DNA of 64,000 nt from contig JAFGTV010000053.1 of assembly GCA_016938875.1 (NCBI GenBank), positions 1-64,000 of the forward strand. Direction: 5' to 3'. Positions 19,081-28,633 of the stretch are shown in pieces (the stretch's first letter is position 1; each line of letters starts with the position of its first letter). The position numbers and the translations under genes were made by a program. This DNA is from Paracoccaceae bacterium. Lineage in GTDB: Bacteria; Pseudomonadota; Alphaproteobacteria; Rhodobacterales; Rhodobacteraceae. Under the pieces are notes generated by a model. It was not told the DNA's origin. It saw only the letters and a program-made list of their open reading frames with translations, and did no database searches.

Positions 19081-19911
19081 ATGCGGGCGGCCCTGATCCA
19101 GATGACATCGGGCGACATGCCCGATCAAAACCTGCCCATGACCCGCGCGATGATCCGCGAGGCGGCGGCGGGCGGTGCGGGTTTCGTGCTGACGCCCGAA
19201 GTGACGAATTGCCTGTCCTCGGACCGGGCACACCAGACCCGCGTGCTGCACCCCGAGGGGGACGATCCCACCCTGGCCGCCCTGCGCGACGAGGCCGCCA
19301 GCCTGGGCATCTGGCTGTTGATCGGATCGCTGGGGCTGCGCACCGACGACCCGGATGGACGGTTCGCCAACCGCTCCTTCCTGATCGGGCCCAATGGCGC
19401 GGTGGTCGCGTGGTATGACAAGATCCACATGTTCGACGTGCAGATATCCCAGACCGAAAGCTATCGCGAATCGGAGGGATATCGCCCCGGTGACCGGGCC
19501 GTGGTGGCCCAGACCCCCTTTGGCAAGCTGGGGATGGCGATCTGTTATGACCTGCGGTTTGCCTATCTCTTTCGTGCGCTGGCCCATGCGGGGGCGGATA
19601 TCCTGACCGTGCCCGCGGCGTTTTCCCACGTGACCGGCGCCGCCCATTGGGAACCGCTGTTGCGCGCCCGCGCGATCGAGACGGGGTGTTACGTTCTGGC
19701 CCCGGCGCAATGCGGGCTGCACCCCGCGCAATCGGGCCGACCGCGCCGCACCCACGGGCATTCCCTGGCGGTGTCGCCCTGGGGCGAGGTGCTGGCCGAT
19801 GGCGGCACTGAACCCGGCATCACCCATGTCGATCTGGACCCCCAAGAGGTGGCGCAGGCCCGGGCCCGGGTGCCCGCGATCACCCATGACCGCCCCTTCG
19901 TGGGGCCCTGA
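19081..19911 (+). CDS. Carbon-nitrogen hydrolase (Nit1-like deaminated-glutathione amidase)
   Basis: A 276-aa nitrilase-superfamily amidase with the catalytic triad Glu40 (LTPEV), Lys114 (YDKIHMFD) and Cys155 (AICYDLRF). The YDKIHMFDV and SQTESYRES sequences are typical of the Nit1 branch, which hydrolyses deaminated glutathione. The adjacent glutaredoxin gene fits a glutathione-repair role. The stop is directly followed by the GTG start of the MarR gene, so the three genes grxC, nit and marR look like one operon. Confidence 0.9.
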   Translation: MRAALIQMTSGDMPDQNLPMTRAMIREAAAGGAGFVLTPEVTNCLSSDRAHQTRVLHPEGDDPTLAALRDEAASLGIWLLIGSLGLRTDDPDGRFANRSFLIGPNGAVVAWYDKIHMFDVQISQTESYRESEGYRPGDRAVVAQTPFGKLGMAICYDLRFAYLFRALAHAGADILTVPAAFSHVTGAAHWEPLLRARAIETGCYVLAPAQCGLHPAQSGRPRRTHGHSLAVSPWGEVLADGGTEPGITHVDLDPQEVAQARARVPAITHDRPFVGP

Positions 19912-20355
19912 GTGAGCGAGATCGGCGATAGCCTGGCGGTGTCGCTGTTCAGCGAGATCTTCATGGCGGATCAGCTGGCGCGGAACCGGATTTCCAGGGC
20001 CCTGCCCAAGGGGATGGAGCTGAGCCATTTTTCCGTGCTCAACCACCTGGCCCGGCTGAACGAGGAACGCAGCCCCGCCCAACTGGCCGCGGCGTTTCAC
20101 GTCACGCGCGGTGCGATGACCAACACGCTGAACCGTCTGGAATGGGCGGGCCATGTCCATATCCGCCCCGATTGGGACGATGCCCGGCGCAAGATGGTCG
20201 CGATCAGCCCCTCGGGCCGGTCCGCGCGCGATGCCGCGATCCAGGCCATCGCCCCGGTCCTGGCCGAGGCGGTGGCCGATATCGGCGAGGACCGGCTGCG
20301 CGCCGCCCTGCCGGTGCTGCGCCAGTTGCGGCAGAAGCTGGAAGGCGGGCGCTAA
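19912..20355 (+). CDS. MarR family transcriptional regulator
   Basis: A 147-aa winged-helix regulator: [38 protein letters not shown] (recognition helix) and the wing [21 protein letters not shown]. These are dimeric repressors or activators that respond to phenolics or oxidants. Target genes are unknown; the context with glutaredoxin and an amidase hints at a stress response. GTG start directly after the upstream TGA. Its stop shares CTAA with ubiG on the other strand. Confidence 0.9.
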   Translation: MSEIGDSLAVSLFSEIFMADQLARNRISRALPKGMELSHFSVLNHLARLNEERSPAQLAAAFHVTRGAMTNTLNRLEWAGHVHIRPDWDDARRKMVAISPSGRSARDAAIQAIAPVLAEAVADIGEDRLRAALPVLRQLRQKLEGGR

Positions 20356-21098
20356 GCCGGTTTGACCGACGCTGTGACGTAGTTCACCGACAGGTCGCGG
20401 CTGGACAGTGACCAGGTCCAGGCGATCGGGTTGAACACGAACCCGGTCCTGTCCACGACGCGCAGGCCGGCCTGTTCGATCAGGTCGCACAGCTCGTCAG
20501 GGGTGATGAACTTGTTGTATTCATGGGTGCCCTTGGGCAGCCAGCGCATCACGTATTCCGCGCCAAAGATCGCCATGACAAAGCTTTTGGGATTGCGGTT
20601 GATCGTCGAACACAGGTGCAGCCCGCCGGGTTTCAGCAATTGCCGACACGCGGTCAGATAGGCCAGCGGATCGGCGACATGCTCGACCACTTCCATGTTC
20701 AGCACGATGTCGAACTGTTCGCCTGCGGCGGCCAGCGCCTCGGCGGTGGTAAAGCGATAGTCGATATCCAGCCCGGATTGTTCGGCATGGATGCGGGCGA
20801 CGGGGATATTACGCTCGGCCGCATCGGCGCCGACGACGGTGGCGCCCAGACGGGCCATCGGTTCGGACAACAGCCCGCCGCCACAGCCGATGTCCAGCAG
20901 GCGCAGCCCGGCAAAGGGCTGCTCGGCCGACAGGTCGCGGTCGAACTCGGCGGCAATCTGCTGGGTGATATAGTCCAGCCGGCACGGGTTGAGCATGTGC
21001 AAAGGCTTGAACTTGCCGTTGGGATCCCACCACTCGGCGGCCATGGCCTCGAACTTTGCCACTTCGGCGGGGTCTACGGTGGTCTCAGCAGCTTGCAT
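20352..21098 (-). CDS. ubiG: Ubiquinone biosynthesis O-methyltransferase
   Basis: Performs both O-methylations of ubiquinone synthesis. The SAM loop is [20 protein letters not shown] and the family signatures [17 protein letters not shown] and [15 protein letters not shown] are clear. At 248 aa it has normal length. The start at 21098 (MQAAETT) has GGAG eight bases upstream. It is divergent from the prolyl aminopeptidase gene and convergent with marR (four shared bases). Confidence 0.97.
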   Translation of the reverse strand: MQAAETTVDPAEVAKFEAMAAEWWDPNGKFKPLHMLNPCRLDYITQQIAAEFDRDLSAEQPFAGLRLLDIGCGGGLLSEPMARLGATVVGADAAERNIPVARIHAEQSGLDIDYRFTTAEALAAAGEQFDIVLNMEVVEHVADPLAYLTACRQLLKPGGLHLCSTINRNPKSFVMAIFGAEYVMRWLPKGTHEYNKFITPDELCDLIEQAGLRVVDRTGFVFNPIAWTWSLSSRDLSVNYVTASVKPA

Positions 21099-21133
21099 CG
21101 GGCGCTCCGTTCCTGTCTTCTGTTGGCACACCC

Positions 21134-21161
21134 TTGGGGCGTGACGTTCACGCGTTATATA
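21134..21161 (+). promoter_or_regulatory. Promoter of pip, giving a nearly leaderless mRNA
   Basis: TTGGGG (21134-21139) and TATATA (21156-21161) are 16 bases apart. The -10 box ends eight bases before the ATG at 21170, so transcription would start at or next to the first codon, consistent with the lack of any Shine-Dalgarno sequence. Confidence 0.45.
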
Positions 21162-21169
21162 GGCGGTTC

Positions 21170-22159
21170 ATGGACAAATCCGCAGGCCAAAAGCGCGCAT
21201 CGCAACTTCTTTACCCGCCGGTCGACCCGTTTGACCAGCGGATGCTGGACGTGGGCGATGGTCATCGGCTGTATGTCGAGCAATGCGGAAACCCCAGGGG
21301 CATTCCGGTCGTGGTGCTGCATGGCGGCCCCGGCGGTGGGTGCAGCCCGGCGATGCGGCGCTATTTCGACCCCACGGAATACCGGGTGATCCTGTTCGAT
21401 CAGCGCGGCTGTGGCCGCTCGCGCCCCCATGCCAGCGTCGAGGCCAACACCACCTGGCACCTGGTTGCCGACATCGAAAGGATCCGCATTGCGCTGGGCA
21501 TCGACCGTTGGGTGGTGTTCGGCGGCAGTTGGGGCGCCACGCTGGCGTTGATCTATGCCCAAACCCATCCCGATCGCGCCGCCTACCTGGTGCTGCGCGG
21601 CGTGTTCCTGATGACAAAGCGCGAGTTGGACTGGTTCTATGGCGGCGGGGCCGGGCAGTTCTGGCCGGATCTGTGGACCCGCTTTGCGGACCTGATCCCG
21701 GCGGATGAACAGCACGATATGATCGCGGCCTATCACAAACGGCTGTTCTCGGGCGACATGGCGCTGGAGACCCGTTATGCCCGCGCCTGGGCCGCGTGGG
21801 AAAACGCGCTGGCCTCGATCGATCACCACGGCGCGCTGGGCGAGGCACCTGCCGATTACGCCCGCGCCTTTTCCCGGCTGGAGAATCACTATTTCCGCAA
21901 TGCCGGTTTCCTGGACCGCGACGGCCAGATCCTGGAGGATGTTTCGCTGATCTCGCATATTCCCGCGACTATCGTGCAGGGGCGCTATGACATGGTGTGC
22001 CCGCCCACCTCGGCCTGGGCCCTGGCCGAACGCTGGGGCCGGGCGGAACTGAAGATGGTGCCGCTGGCCGGTCATGCCCTGTCCGAACCGGGGATCAGCG
22101 TCGAGCTGGTGCGCGCGATGCGGGGCGTCGCCCGGCAGGCCGTGGCGCTGGGGTTATAG
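21170..22159 (+). CDS. pip: Prolyl aminopeptidase (proline iminopeptidase)
   Basis: A 329-aa alpha/beta hydrolase that removes N-terminal proline. The oxyanion loop HGGPGGG (51-57), the nucleophile elbow GGSWGATLAL with Ser120, FDQRGCGRS and the C-terminal GHALSEPG with the catalytic His are all typical of peptidase family S33. No ribosome-binding site is visible at the ATG. A methyltransferase gene follows four bases after the stop. Confidence 0.95.
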   Translation: MDKSAGQKRASQLLYPPVDPFDQRMLDVGDGHRLYVEQCGNPRGIPVVVLHGGPGGGCSPAMRRYFDPTEYRVILFDQRGCGRSRPHASVEANTTWHLVADIERIRIALGIDRWVVFGGSWGATLALIYAQTHPDRAAYLVLRGVFLMTKRELDWFYGGGAGQFWPDLWTRFADLIPADEQHDMIAAYHKRLFSGDMALETRYARAWAAWENALASIDHHGALGEAPADYARAFSRLENHYFRNAGFLDRDGQILEDVSLISHIPATIVQGRYDMVCPPTSAWALAERWGRAELKMVPLAGHALSEPGISVELVRAMRGVARQAVALGL

Positions 22160-22163
22160 CAGC

Positions 22164-22790
22164 ATGAGCGTGAATGTCCGTTTCTGGGACCGCCTGGCCC
22201 GGCGCTATGCCCGCATGCAGGTGCGCGACCCCGAGGCCTATGAGGCCAAGCTGGCGATGACCAGGGAGTTTTTTACCCCCGACGCCAGCGTGTTCGAGTT
22301 TGGCTGTGGCACCGGCACGACGGCGCTGAAACATGCGCCCCATGTCGCGCAGGTCACCGCCATCGACTGTGCCCCCAACATGATCGACATCGCCCGCGAA
22401 AAGGCCGTTGCCGAGGGGATAGACAACGTGCGGTTCGAGGTGGCGCACCTGGAGGAGATGGCGACGCAGCCGGGCTGTTATGACGTGGTGATGGCGCATA
22501 ACGTGCTGCACCTCTTGCCGGATCGCCACGCATCCCTTGCGCATATCCACGACATGCTGCGCCCCGGCGGCACTTTTGTGTCCAGCACCGCCTGTGCCGC
22601 CCGTGCGCCCGGCCTCTTCAAGGTCATCCTAAAGGTGGGCAATGCGCTGCGGTTGCTGCCGCTGTTTCATTTCCTGACCGAGGATCAGCTAAAGGCCGAT
22701 ATCGCTGCGGCGGGCTTCACCATCGTCAAGGAGTGGATGCCCGAGGGTGGGCGCAGTGCGCTGTTTCTGATCGCGCGGCGCGACGGCTAG
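22164..22790 (+). CDS. Class I SAM-dependent methyltransferase
   Basis: A 208-aa methyltransferase with motif I VFEFGCGTGTTALKHAP, the acidic IDCAPNMIDIAR, and the post-core MLRPGGTFVSSTAC. The substrate is unknown. It starts four bases after pip and is probably co-transcribed. It ends 147 bp before rimP; the intrinsic terminator at 22898 may belong to this transcript or to the rimP leader. Confidence 0.88.
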   Translation: MSVNVRFWDRLARRYARMQVRDPEAYEAKLAMTREFFTPDASVFEFGCGTGTTALKHAPHVAQVTAIDCAPNMIDIAREKAVAEGIDNVRFEVAHLEEMATQPGCYDVVMAHNVLHLLPDRHASLAHIHDMLRPGGTFVSSTACAARAPGLFKVILKVGNALRLLPLFHFLTEDQLKADIAAAGFTIVKEWMPEGGRSALFLIARRDG

Positions 22791-22812
22791 GCGGGCGCGG
22801 GCGACAAGAGCC

Positions 22813-22840
22813 TTGCGCCCGCGCCCCTTTCGCCCTATAT
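22813..22840 (+). promoter_or_regulatory. Possible rimP-nusA-infB operon promoter
   Basis: TTGCGC (22813-22818) and CTATAT (22835-22840) are 16 bases apart. A start near 22847 would give a leader of about 90 bases that contains the terminator at 22898-22921. Confidence 0.4.
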
Positions 22841-22902
22841 CCCGTTCAACAGCGGCGGATCGGCCTCCACCCCCGACCCTCCACCGGACAAGTTTGAACG
22901 GG
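22841..22902 (+). promoter_or_regulatory. Candidate antiterminator pairing in the rimP leader
   Basis: CCCGTTCAA (22841-22849) is the exact reverse complement of TTGAACGGG (22894-22902). The right-hand copy overlaps the 5' arm of the terminator stem at 22898-22903, so the two structures cannot form together. Transcripts entering from the upstream gene would contain both arms; transcripts from the promoter at 22813 would start inside the left arm. Confidence 0.4.
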
Positions 22903-22921
22903 CCGCGCGCCCGTTTTTTTG
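22898..22921 (+). terminator. Intrinsic terminator or attenuator upstream of rimP
   Basis: A six-base stem ACGGGC/GCCCGT with a five-base loop is followed by an unbroken run of eight T. It ends 17 bases before the rimP ATG. It could end the pip-methyltransferase transcript or attenuate the rimP-nusA-infB operon. Confidence 0.85.
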
Positions 22922-22937
22922 TGCCTGGACAGAACCC

Positions 22938-23531
22938 ATGAGCGACCTCATCGCGAAAACCGCCATCGACCGGCGCCTTGCCGAAATCCTGACCCCCGTG
23001 ATCGAGGGGATGGGGTTCGAATTGGTGCGCCTTCGGCTGATGGGCGGCAACACCAAGACCTTGCAGATCATGGCCGAGCGTCCCGATGGCGGGATCGAGG
23101 TTGATGATTGCGCCAAGATCTCGACCGCGGTTTCCGCCGTGCTGGATGTCGAGGATCCCCTCGAAGAGGCCTATACGCTGGAAGTTTCCAGCCCCGGCAT
23201 CGACCGCCCGCTGACCCGGCTCAAGGATTTCGAGACCTGGGAAGGTTACGAAAGCAAGCTGGAAACCACCGAGATGATCGACGGTCGCCGTCGCTTCAAG
23301 GGGATCCTGGCGGGGACCGAGGGCGACGAGGTGCTGGTCGAGATCGACGGCCCCGAGGGGACGCCGATCACCATCGGCCTGAAGTATGAGTGGCTGTCGG
23401 ACGCCAAGCTGGTGCTGACCGACGACCTGATCCGCGATGTTCTGCGCGCCCGAAAGGCCGCCGGGATCGTGGACGAAAGCGCATTTGACCAGATCGAGAC
23501 GGACGAAGGTGCCGTCCCGCAGGAGGAGTGA
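22938..23531 (+). CDS. rimP: Ribosome maturation factor RimP
   Basis: Needed for maturation of the 30S subunit. The N-terminal domain shows [21 protein letters not shown] and the signature [18 protein letters not shown]; the C-terminal SH3-like domain contains FKGILAG and [21 protein letters not shown]. At 197 aa it is somewhat longer than the E. coli protein because of an acidic tail. It heads the classic rimP-nusA-ylxR-infB operon, and nusA begins four bases after its stop. The ribosome-binding site is weak. Confidence 0.97.
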   Translation: MSDLIAKTAIDRRLAEILTPVIEGMGFELVRLRLMGGNTKTLQIMAERPDGGIEVDDCAKISTAVSAVLDVEDPLEEAYTLEVSSPGIDRPLTRLKDFETWEGYESKLETTEMIDGRRRFKGILAGTEGDEVLVEIDGPEGTPITIGLKYEWLSDAKLVLTDDLIRDVLRARKAAGIVDESAFDQIETDEGAVPQEE

Positions 23532-23534
23532 GAG

Positions 23535-25160
23535 ATGGCGATTACCTCTGCCAACCAGTTGGAGCTGTTGCAGACCGCCGAGGCGGTTGCGCGCGAAAAG
23601 ATGATCGACCCCGATCTGGTCGTGCAGGCGATGGAAGAGAGCCTCGCCCGTGCCGCCAAGTCGCGTTATGGGTCCGAAATGGACATCCGCGTGGCCATCG
23701 ATCGCAAGACCGGCAAGGCCACCTTTACCCGCGTGCGCACCGTCGTCGCCGATGACGAGCTGGAGAATTACCAGTCCGAGCTGACCGTCGCCCAGGCCAA
23801 GCAGTATCTCGACGATCCCAAGATCGGCGATACCATCGTTGACGAGGTGCCGCCGGTCGAAATGGGCCGGATCGCCGCGCAGTCGGCCAAGCAGGTGATC
23901 CTGCAAAAGGTCCGCGAGGCCGAGCGCGAGCGCCAGTACGAAGAATTCAAGGACCGCGTCGGCACGATCATCAACGGTCAGGTCAAGCGAGAGGAATACG
24001 GCAACGTCATCGTCGATATCGGCCGTGGCGAGGGCATCCTGCGCCGCAACGAAAAGATCGGCCGCGAAAGCTATCGCCCGAACGACCGTATCCGCTGCTT
24101 CATCAAGGATGTGCGCCACGAAACCCGCGGCCCGCAGGTCTTCTTGTCGCGCACCGCGCCGGAATTCATGGCCGAGCTGTTCAAGATGGAAGTGCCGGAA
24201 ATCTACGACAATATCATCGAGATCAAGGCCGTCGCCCGTGATCCGGGGTCGCGCGCCAAGATCGCCGTGATTTCCTATGACAGCTCGATCGACCCGGTCG
24301 GCGCCTGCGTGGGTATGCGCGGCAGCCGTGTTCAGGCCGTGGTGAACGAGTTGCAGGGTGAAAAGATCGACATCATCCCGTGGAACGAGGATCAGGCGAC
24401 CTTCCTGGTCAACGCGCTGCAACCGGCCGAGGTGTCCAAGGTGGTCATCGACGAAGAGGCCGGCAAGATCGAGGTCGTCGTGCCCGACGAGCAGCTGTCG
24501 CTGGCCATTGGCCGGCGCGGTCAGAACGTGCGGTTGGCCAGCCAGCTGACGGGTCTGGACATCGACATCATGACCGAGGCCGAGGAAAGCCAACGCCGCC
24601 AAGCCGAGTTCGAAGAGCGCACCAACCTCTTTATGGAGGCGCTGGACCTGGACGAGTTCTTTGCCCAGTTGCTGGTGTCCGAGGGGTTCACCTCGCTCGA
24701 AGAGGTCGCCTATGTCGACCAGGACGAGCTGTTGGTGATCGACGGCGTGGACGAGGCCACCGCGGCCGAGTTGCAGGCCCGGGCCCGCGACAACCTCGAA
24801 GAGCAGAACCGCAAGGCGATGGAACATGCCCGCGAGCTGGGCGTCGAGGACAGCCTGGTTGAATTCGAGGGTCTGACACCCCAGATGATCGAGGCGCTGG
24901 CCGAGGACGGCATCAAGACGCTGGAAGATTTCGCCACCTGCGCCGACTGGGAGTTGGCCGGCGGCTGGACCACCGTCGATGGCGAGCGCGTCAAGGATGA
25001 CGGCCTGCTCGAAAAGTTCGATGTCTCTCTGGAAGAGGCACAGAACATGGTGATGACCGCCCGCGTGCTGCTGGGCTGGGTCGATCCGACCGAGCTGGAG
25101 CCCGAGGCCGAGGAAGCCGACGCCGACGCGGATGACGCCACCGAGGAGGCCGAGGCCTGA
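23535..25160 (+). CDS. nusA: Transcription termination/antitermination factor NusA
   Basis: Binds RNA polymerase and modulates pausing, termination and antitermination. Domains in order: N-terminal polymerase-binding domain (1-125), S1 (about 135-200; GQVKREEYGNVIVDIGR), two KH domains (to about 345; VGACVGMRGSRVQAVVNEL and LSLAIGRRGQNVRLASQLTG), then two C-terminal helix-hairpin-like repeats (365-520) and a very acidic tail. The C-terminal repeats resemble those used in proteobacteria for autoinhibition. At 541 aa it matches alphaproteobacterial NusA. Confidence 0.98.
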   Translation: MAITSANQLELLQTAEAVAREKMIDPDLVVQAMEESLARAAKSRYGSEMDIRVAIDRKTGKATFTRVRTVVADDELENYQSELTVAQAKQYLDDPKIGDTIVDEVPPVEMGRIAAQSAKQVILQKVREAERERQYEEFKDRVGTIINGQVKREEYGNVIVDIGRGEGILRRNEKIGRESYRPNDRIRCFIKDVRHETRGPQVFLSRTAPEFMAELFKMEVPEIYDNIIEIKAVARDPGSRAKIAVISYDSSIDPVGACVGMRGSRVQAVVNELQGEKIDIIPWNEDQATFLVNALQPAEVSKVVIDEEAGKIEVVVPDEQLSLAIGRRGQNVRLASQLTGLDIDIMTEAEESQRRQAEFEERTNLFMEALDLDEFFAQLLVSEGFTSLEEVAYVDQDELLVIDGVDEATAAELQARARDNLEEQNRKAMEHARELGVEDSLVEFEGLTPQMIEALAEDGIKTLEDFATCADWELAGGWTTVDGERVKDDGLLEKFDVSLEEAQNMVMTARVLLGWVDPTELEPEAEEADADADDATEEAEA

Positions 25161-25183
25161 TCGCAGGCCTCGGAGCGCCGGCC

Positions 25184-25804
25184 ATGACCCGTGGAGGGGC
25201 CCGAAAGACCGCCCAAGAGCCTGAACGGCGCTGTATCGCCACGGGCGAGGTGCAGCCCAAGGGTGGCTTGATCCGGTTCGTGGTCGGTCCCGACGGGCAG
25301 ATCGTGCCCGACATCATGGGCAAACTGCCCGGTCGGGGCATCTGGGTGGCGGCCAACCGCGCCGCGCTGGAAACGGCGATCAAGCGGCGGTTGTTCGCGC
25401 GCGGTGCGAAACAGGCGGTCACCGTGCCCGAGGATCTGGTCGCCCAGGTCGAGACGGGATTGTTGCGGCGGGTCACCGACGGTCTGGCGCTGGCGCGCAA
25501 GGCCGGGTTGGCGGTGGCTGGCTATGAAAAGGTCAAGGGCTGGCTGGATGCAGGCACCGCAGAGGTGTTGATCCAGTCCAGCGACGGGTCCGAGCGCGGC
25601 AAGTCCAAGCTCAGGCCCCCGCACCCGTCTGGTGCGTTTATCGGCTGTCTGAGCGCCCATGAATTGGGTTTGGCTTTCGGACGGGAACATGTGATACATG
25701 GCGCGCTTGCGGCTGGCGGACTCACTAAACGTGTAGTAGAGGATGCCGCCAAGCTTTCGGGCGTGCGAAGTGAAGACGGGGGATCTGCCCCTGGAAAGGG
25801 TTGA
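25184..25804 (+). CDS. YlxR (DUF448) fused to an L7Ae-like RNA-binding domain
   Basis: A 206-aa RNA-binding protein with a YlxR domain at residues 10-85 ([27 protein letters not shown]) and an L7Ae/YbxF-like domain at about 90-190 ([25 protein letters not shown]). In Firmicutes these are two separate genes between nusA and infB; the fusion is usual in alphaproteobacteria. YlxR homologues have been linked to RNase P and transcription control, but the function here is unproven. Positioned 24 bases after nusA and seven bases before infB, so it is in the operon. Confidence 0.92.
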   Translation: MTRGGARKTAQEPERRCIATGEVQPKGGLIRFVVGPDGQIVPDIMGKLPGRGIWVAANRAALETAIKRRLFARGAKQAVTVPEDLVAQVETGLLRRVTDGLALARKAGLAVAGYEKVKGWLDAGTAEVLIQSSDGSERGKSKLRPPHPSGAFIGCLSAHELGLAFGREHVIHGALAAGGLTKRVVEDAAKLSGVRSEDGGSAPGKG

Positions 25805-25811
25805 AGACCTT

Positions 25812-28313
25812 ATGAGCGATAGTGACGACAAGAAGACACTCGGTTTGCGCAGCGGCCCCCGTTCCGGTCAGGTGAAGCAGAGCTTCAGCCATGGCCGCAC
25901 CAAGAACGTGGTGGTCGAGACCAAGCGCAAGCGCGTCGTCGTCCCCAAGCCCGGCGCGGCCAAGTCCGGCGGCAGCGGTGCCGCAGGGTCTGCGGGCAAC
26001 CCGTCGCGGCGACCCGCAGGCATTTCCGATTCCGAGATGGAACGCCGTCTCAAGGCGCTTCAGGCTGCCAAGGCACGCGAGGCCGATGACGCCCAGCAAC
26101 GCCAGGACGAAGAGAAGCGCCGCGAGGAAGATCGCCAGCGCCGCCGCGACGAGGCCGAGGCCAAGGAACGCGAACAGCGCGAGATCGAGGAAGCTGCCCG
26201 GCGCAAGGCCGAAGAGGAAGAGCGCAAGCAGCGCGAGGCCGAAGAGGCGCGCAAGCGTCCCGCGGCCCCCGCCGCCGCGCCCGCCCCCAGCCCGGCAGAT
26301 GCCCAGGCGGCCCAACCCGAGTCCGGAAAGCCCGCCCCGCGCAAGACCGACCGCGAGCGTGACGCCCGCGACGATCGCCCCGCGCGTAACGCCAAGGCCA
26401 AGGACGACAGCCGTCGTTCGGGCAAGCTGACCGTCAGCCAGGCGCTGACCGGCGGCGAGGGTGGGCGGCATCGCTCGATGGCCGCCATGAAGCGCAAACA
26501 GGAACGCATGCGCCAAAAGGCGATGGGCGGTGCGGACGCGCGCGAAAAGGTCGTGCGCGATGTGCAGGTGCCCGAAACCATTGTGGTGCAAGAGCTGGCC
26601 AACCGTATGGCCGTGCGCGCCGCCGATGTGGTCAAGTCGCTGATGCAGATGGGCATGATGGTCACCCAGAACCAGCCGATCGACGCCGATACCGCCGAGC
26701 TGTTGGTCGAAGAGTTCGGCCACAAGGTCGTGCGAGTCTCGGATTCGGACGTGGAACAGGTGATCGACTCGGTCGAGGATCGGCCCGAAGACCTGAAACC
26801 GCGCCCGCCGGTCATTACGATCATGGGCCATGTGGACCACGGCAAGACATCGCTGCTGGATGCGATTCGAAACGCCAAGGTCGTCGCCGGAGAGGCGGGG
26901 GGCATTACCCAGCATATCGGCGCCTATCAGGTGAAAACCGATGGCGGTGCGCTGCTGACCTTCCTTGATACGCCCGGCCACGCGGCGTTTACCTCGATGC
27001 GGGCCCGTGGGGCCCAGGTGACGGATATCGTCGTTCTGGTGGTGGCTGCCGATGACGCGGTGATGCCGCAGACCATCGAGGCGATCAACCACGCCAAGGC
27101 CGCCGGCGTCCCGATGATCGTCGCCATCAACAAGTGCGACAAGCCCGAGGCCAACCCGACCAAGGTGCGCACGGACCTGTTGCAGCACTCGGTGGTCGTC
27201 GAGGCCATGTCGGGTGAGGTGCAGGATGTCGAGGTGTCCGCCAAGAGCGGTCAGGGCCTGGACGAGCTGCTGGAAGCCATCGCGTTGCAGGCCGAGATTC
27301 TGGAACTGCACGCCAACCCGACCCGCGCCGCTCAAGGCGCCGTGATCGAGGCGCAACTGGATGTCGGCCGTGGCCCCGTGGCCACCGTTCTGATCCAGAA
27401 CGGCACGCTGCACCAGGGCGATATCTTCGTCGTGGGCGAGCAGTGGGGGAAGGTCCGCGCGTTGATCAACGACAAGGGCGAGCGCGTCAAAGAGGCCGGT
27501 CCGTCGGTCCCGGTCGAGGTTCTGGGCCTGAACGGAACACCCGAGGCGGGCGATGTCCTGAACGTGGTCGATACCGAGGCCCAGGCCCGCGAGATCGCCG
27601 AATACCGCGAACAGGCGGCCAAGAACAAACGGGCCGCCGCGGGTGCCGCGACGACGTTGGACCAGCTTTTGGCCAAGGCCAAAGAGGACAAGAACGTCGC
27701 CGAACTGCCGATTCTGATGAAGGCCGACGTGCAGGGCTCTGCCGAGGCGATCGTTCAGGCGATGGAAAAGATCGGCAACGACGAGGTTCGGGTGCGCATC
27801 CTGCATGCCGGCGTCGGCGCCATCACAGAGACCGATGTCGGCCTGGCCGAGGCATCGGGCGCGCCGATCGTGGGCTTCAACGTCCGGGCCAACGCCCCGG
27901 CGCGCAGTGCCGCCAACCAAAAGGGTGTCGAGATCCGCTATTACAGCGTGATCTACGACCTGGTGGACGACATCAAGGCGGCGGCCTCGGGCCTGCTGTC
28001 GGCAGAGATCCGCGAGACCTTTATCGGCTATGCCAAGATCAAAGAGGTCTTCAAGGTCTCGCATGTTGGCAAGGTTGCAGGCTGCCTTGTGACCGAGGGC
28101 GTGGCCCGCCGGTCGGCCGGTGTTCGCCTGCTGCGCGACGATGTGGTGATCCACGAGGGGACGCTGAAAACGCTCAAGCGCTTCAAGGACGAGGTCGCCG
28201 AGGTCCAGTCGGGCCAGGAATGCGGCATGGCCTTTGAAAATTACGACGACATCCGCCCCGGCGATGTGATCGAGATTTTCGAGCGGCAGGAGATCGAGCG
28301 CACGCTCGATTGA
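25812..28313 (+). CDS. infB: Translation initiation factor IF-2
   Basis: GTPase that delivers initiator tRNA to the 30S subunit. At 833 aa, the N-terminal third is highly charged and Arg/Glu/Ala-rich (about 80-190), followed by a second IF2_N-like region ([22 protein letters not shown]) and the G domain from about residue 331 ([26 protein letters not shown]), then domains II, III and IV. The ATG at 25812 begins [12 protein letters not shown], the usual alphaproteobacterial start. Last gene of the operon, closed by the hairpin at 28338. Confidence 0.98.
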   Translation: MSDSDDKKTLGLRSGPRSGQVKQSFSHGRTKNVVVETKRKRVVVPKPGAAKSGGSGAAGSAGNPSRRPAGISDSEMERRLKALQAAKAREADDAQQRQDEEKRREEDRQRRRDEAEAKEREQREIEEAARRKAEEEERKQREAEEARKRPAAPAAAPAPSPADAQAAQPESGKPAPRKTDRERDARDDRPARNAKAKDDSRRSGKLTVSQALTGGEGGRHRSMAAMKRKQERMRQKAMGGADAREKVVRDVQVPETIVVQELANRMAVRAADVVKSLMQMGMMVTQNQPIDADTAELLVEEFGHKVVRVSDSDVEQVIDSVEDRPEDLKPRPPVITIMGHVDHGKTSLLDAIRNAKVVAGEAGGITQHIGAYQVKTDGGALLTFLDTPGHAAFTSMRARGAQVTDIVVLVVAADDAVMPQTIEAINHAKAAGVPMIVAINKCDKPEANPTKVRTDLLQHSVVVEAMSGEVQDVEVSAKSGQGLDELLEAIALQAEILELHANPTRAAQGAVIEAQLDVGRGPVATVLIQNGTLHQGDIFVVGEQWGKVRALINDKGERVKEAGPSVPVEVLGLNGTPEAGDVLNVVDTEAQAREIAEYREQAAKNKRAAAGAATTLDQLLAKAKEDKNVAELPILMKADVQGSAEAIVQAMEKIGNDEVRVRILHAGVGAITETDVGLAEASGAPIVGFNVRANAPARSAANQKGVEIRYYSVIYDLVDDIKAAASGLLSAEIRETFIGYAKIKEVFKVSHVGKVAGCLVTEGVARRSAGVRLLRDDVVIHEGTLKTLKRFKDEVAEVQSGQECGMAFENYDDIRPGDVIEIFERQEIERTLD

Positions 28314-28337
28314 TCCTGACGGTCAGGGCATGAGAAA

Positions 28338-28364
28338 GGGGCGCCCAGTGGGCGCCCCGTTTCG
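28338..28364 (+). terminator. Terminator of the rimP-infB operon
   Basis: A perfect nine-base stem (28338-28346 with 28350-28358) with a three-base loop AGT, followed by GTTTCGTTTG. It lies 24 bases after the infB stop. Confidence 0.9.
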
Positions 28365-28400
28365 TTTGTCAGCAGATTGAATCGGGACACCTTGCCCGCC

Positions 28401-28535
28401 TCAGGCGGTTTGGCCGACCGGCATGCCCTCGAACAGGCGCTTTCCGACCTGAACGACGACCTTGCCGTTGGGCAGGGTCCGCACGAATGCGCCTTGGACA
28501 GACACGCAGCTGCCCAGAACGATGGTTTTAATCAT
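28401..28535 (-). CDS. Small protein of 44 aa, unknown function
   Basis: A short complete gene between infB and mutT on the minus strand, starting MIKTIVLGSCVSVQG and ending FEGMPVGQTA. The central part alternates hydrophobic and charged residues (FVRTLPNGKVVVQVGKRLF), consistent with a small beta-sheet protein; one Cys (Cys10) follows GS. The stop, ATG and a G-rich (GGGGG) stretch ten bases upstream are present. The codon third positions are GC-rich as in real genes. I recall near-identical short proteins in other Rhodobacteraceae at this place, but no function is known to me. It would be missed by a 60-residue cut-off. Confidence 0.7.
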   Translation of the reverse strand: MIKTIVLGSCVSVQGAFVRTLPNGKVVVQVGKRLFEGMPVGQTA

Positions 28536-28633
28536 TTCTAGCCCCCAGATAGATGGCGCGCAGTGTGCCGCGAAACGGGCCCCGTGCCTAATCTAAATTT
28601 CGCCGCAGGGGCATCACGTTGCCCCGGCCCAGG

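Noticed and set aside
17995-20490. Open frame of 831 codons on the minus strand
   Set aside because: It lies opposite comF, grxC, the amidase and marR, which all have family motifs. Long antisense frames are expected at this GC content. The translation is low in complexity (Gln/His/Arg-rich).
25725-28154. Open frame of 809 codons opposite infB, and similar frames opposite nusA (22689-24827) and dnaK (38951-40927)
   Set aside because: Mirror frames of highly expressed, codon-biased genes; no protein motifs seen.
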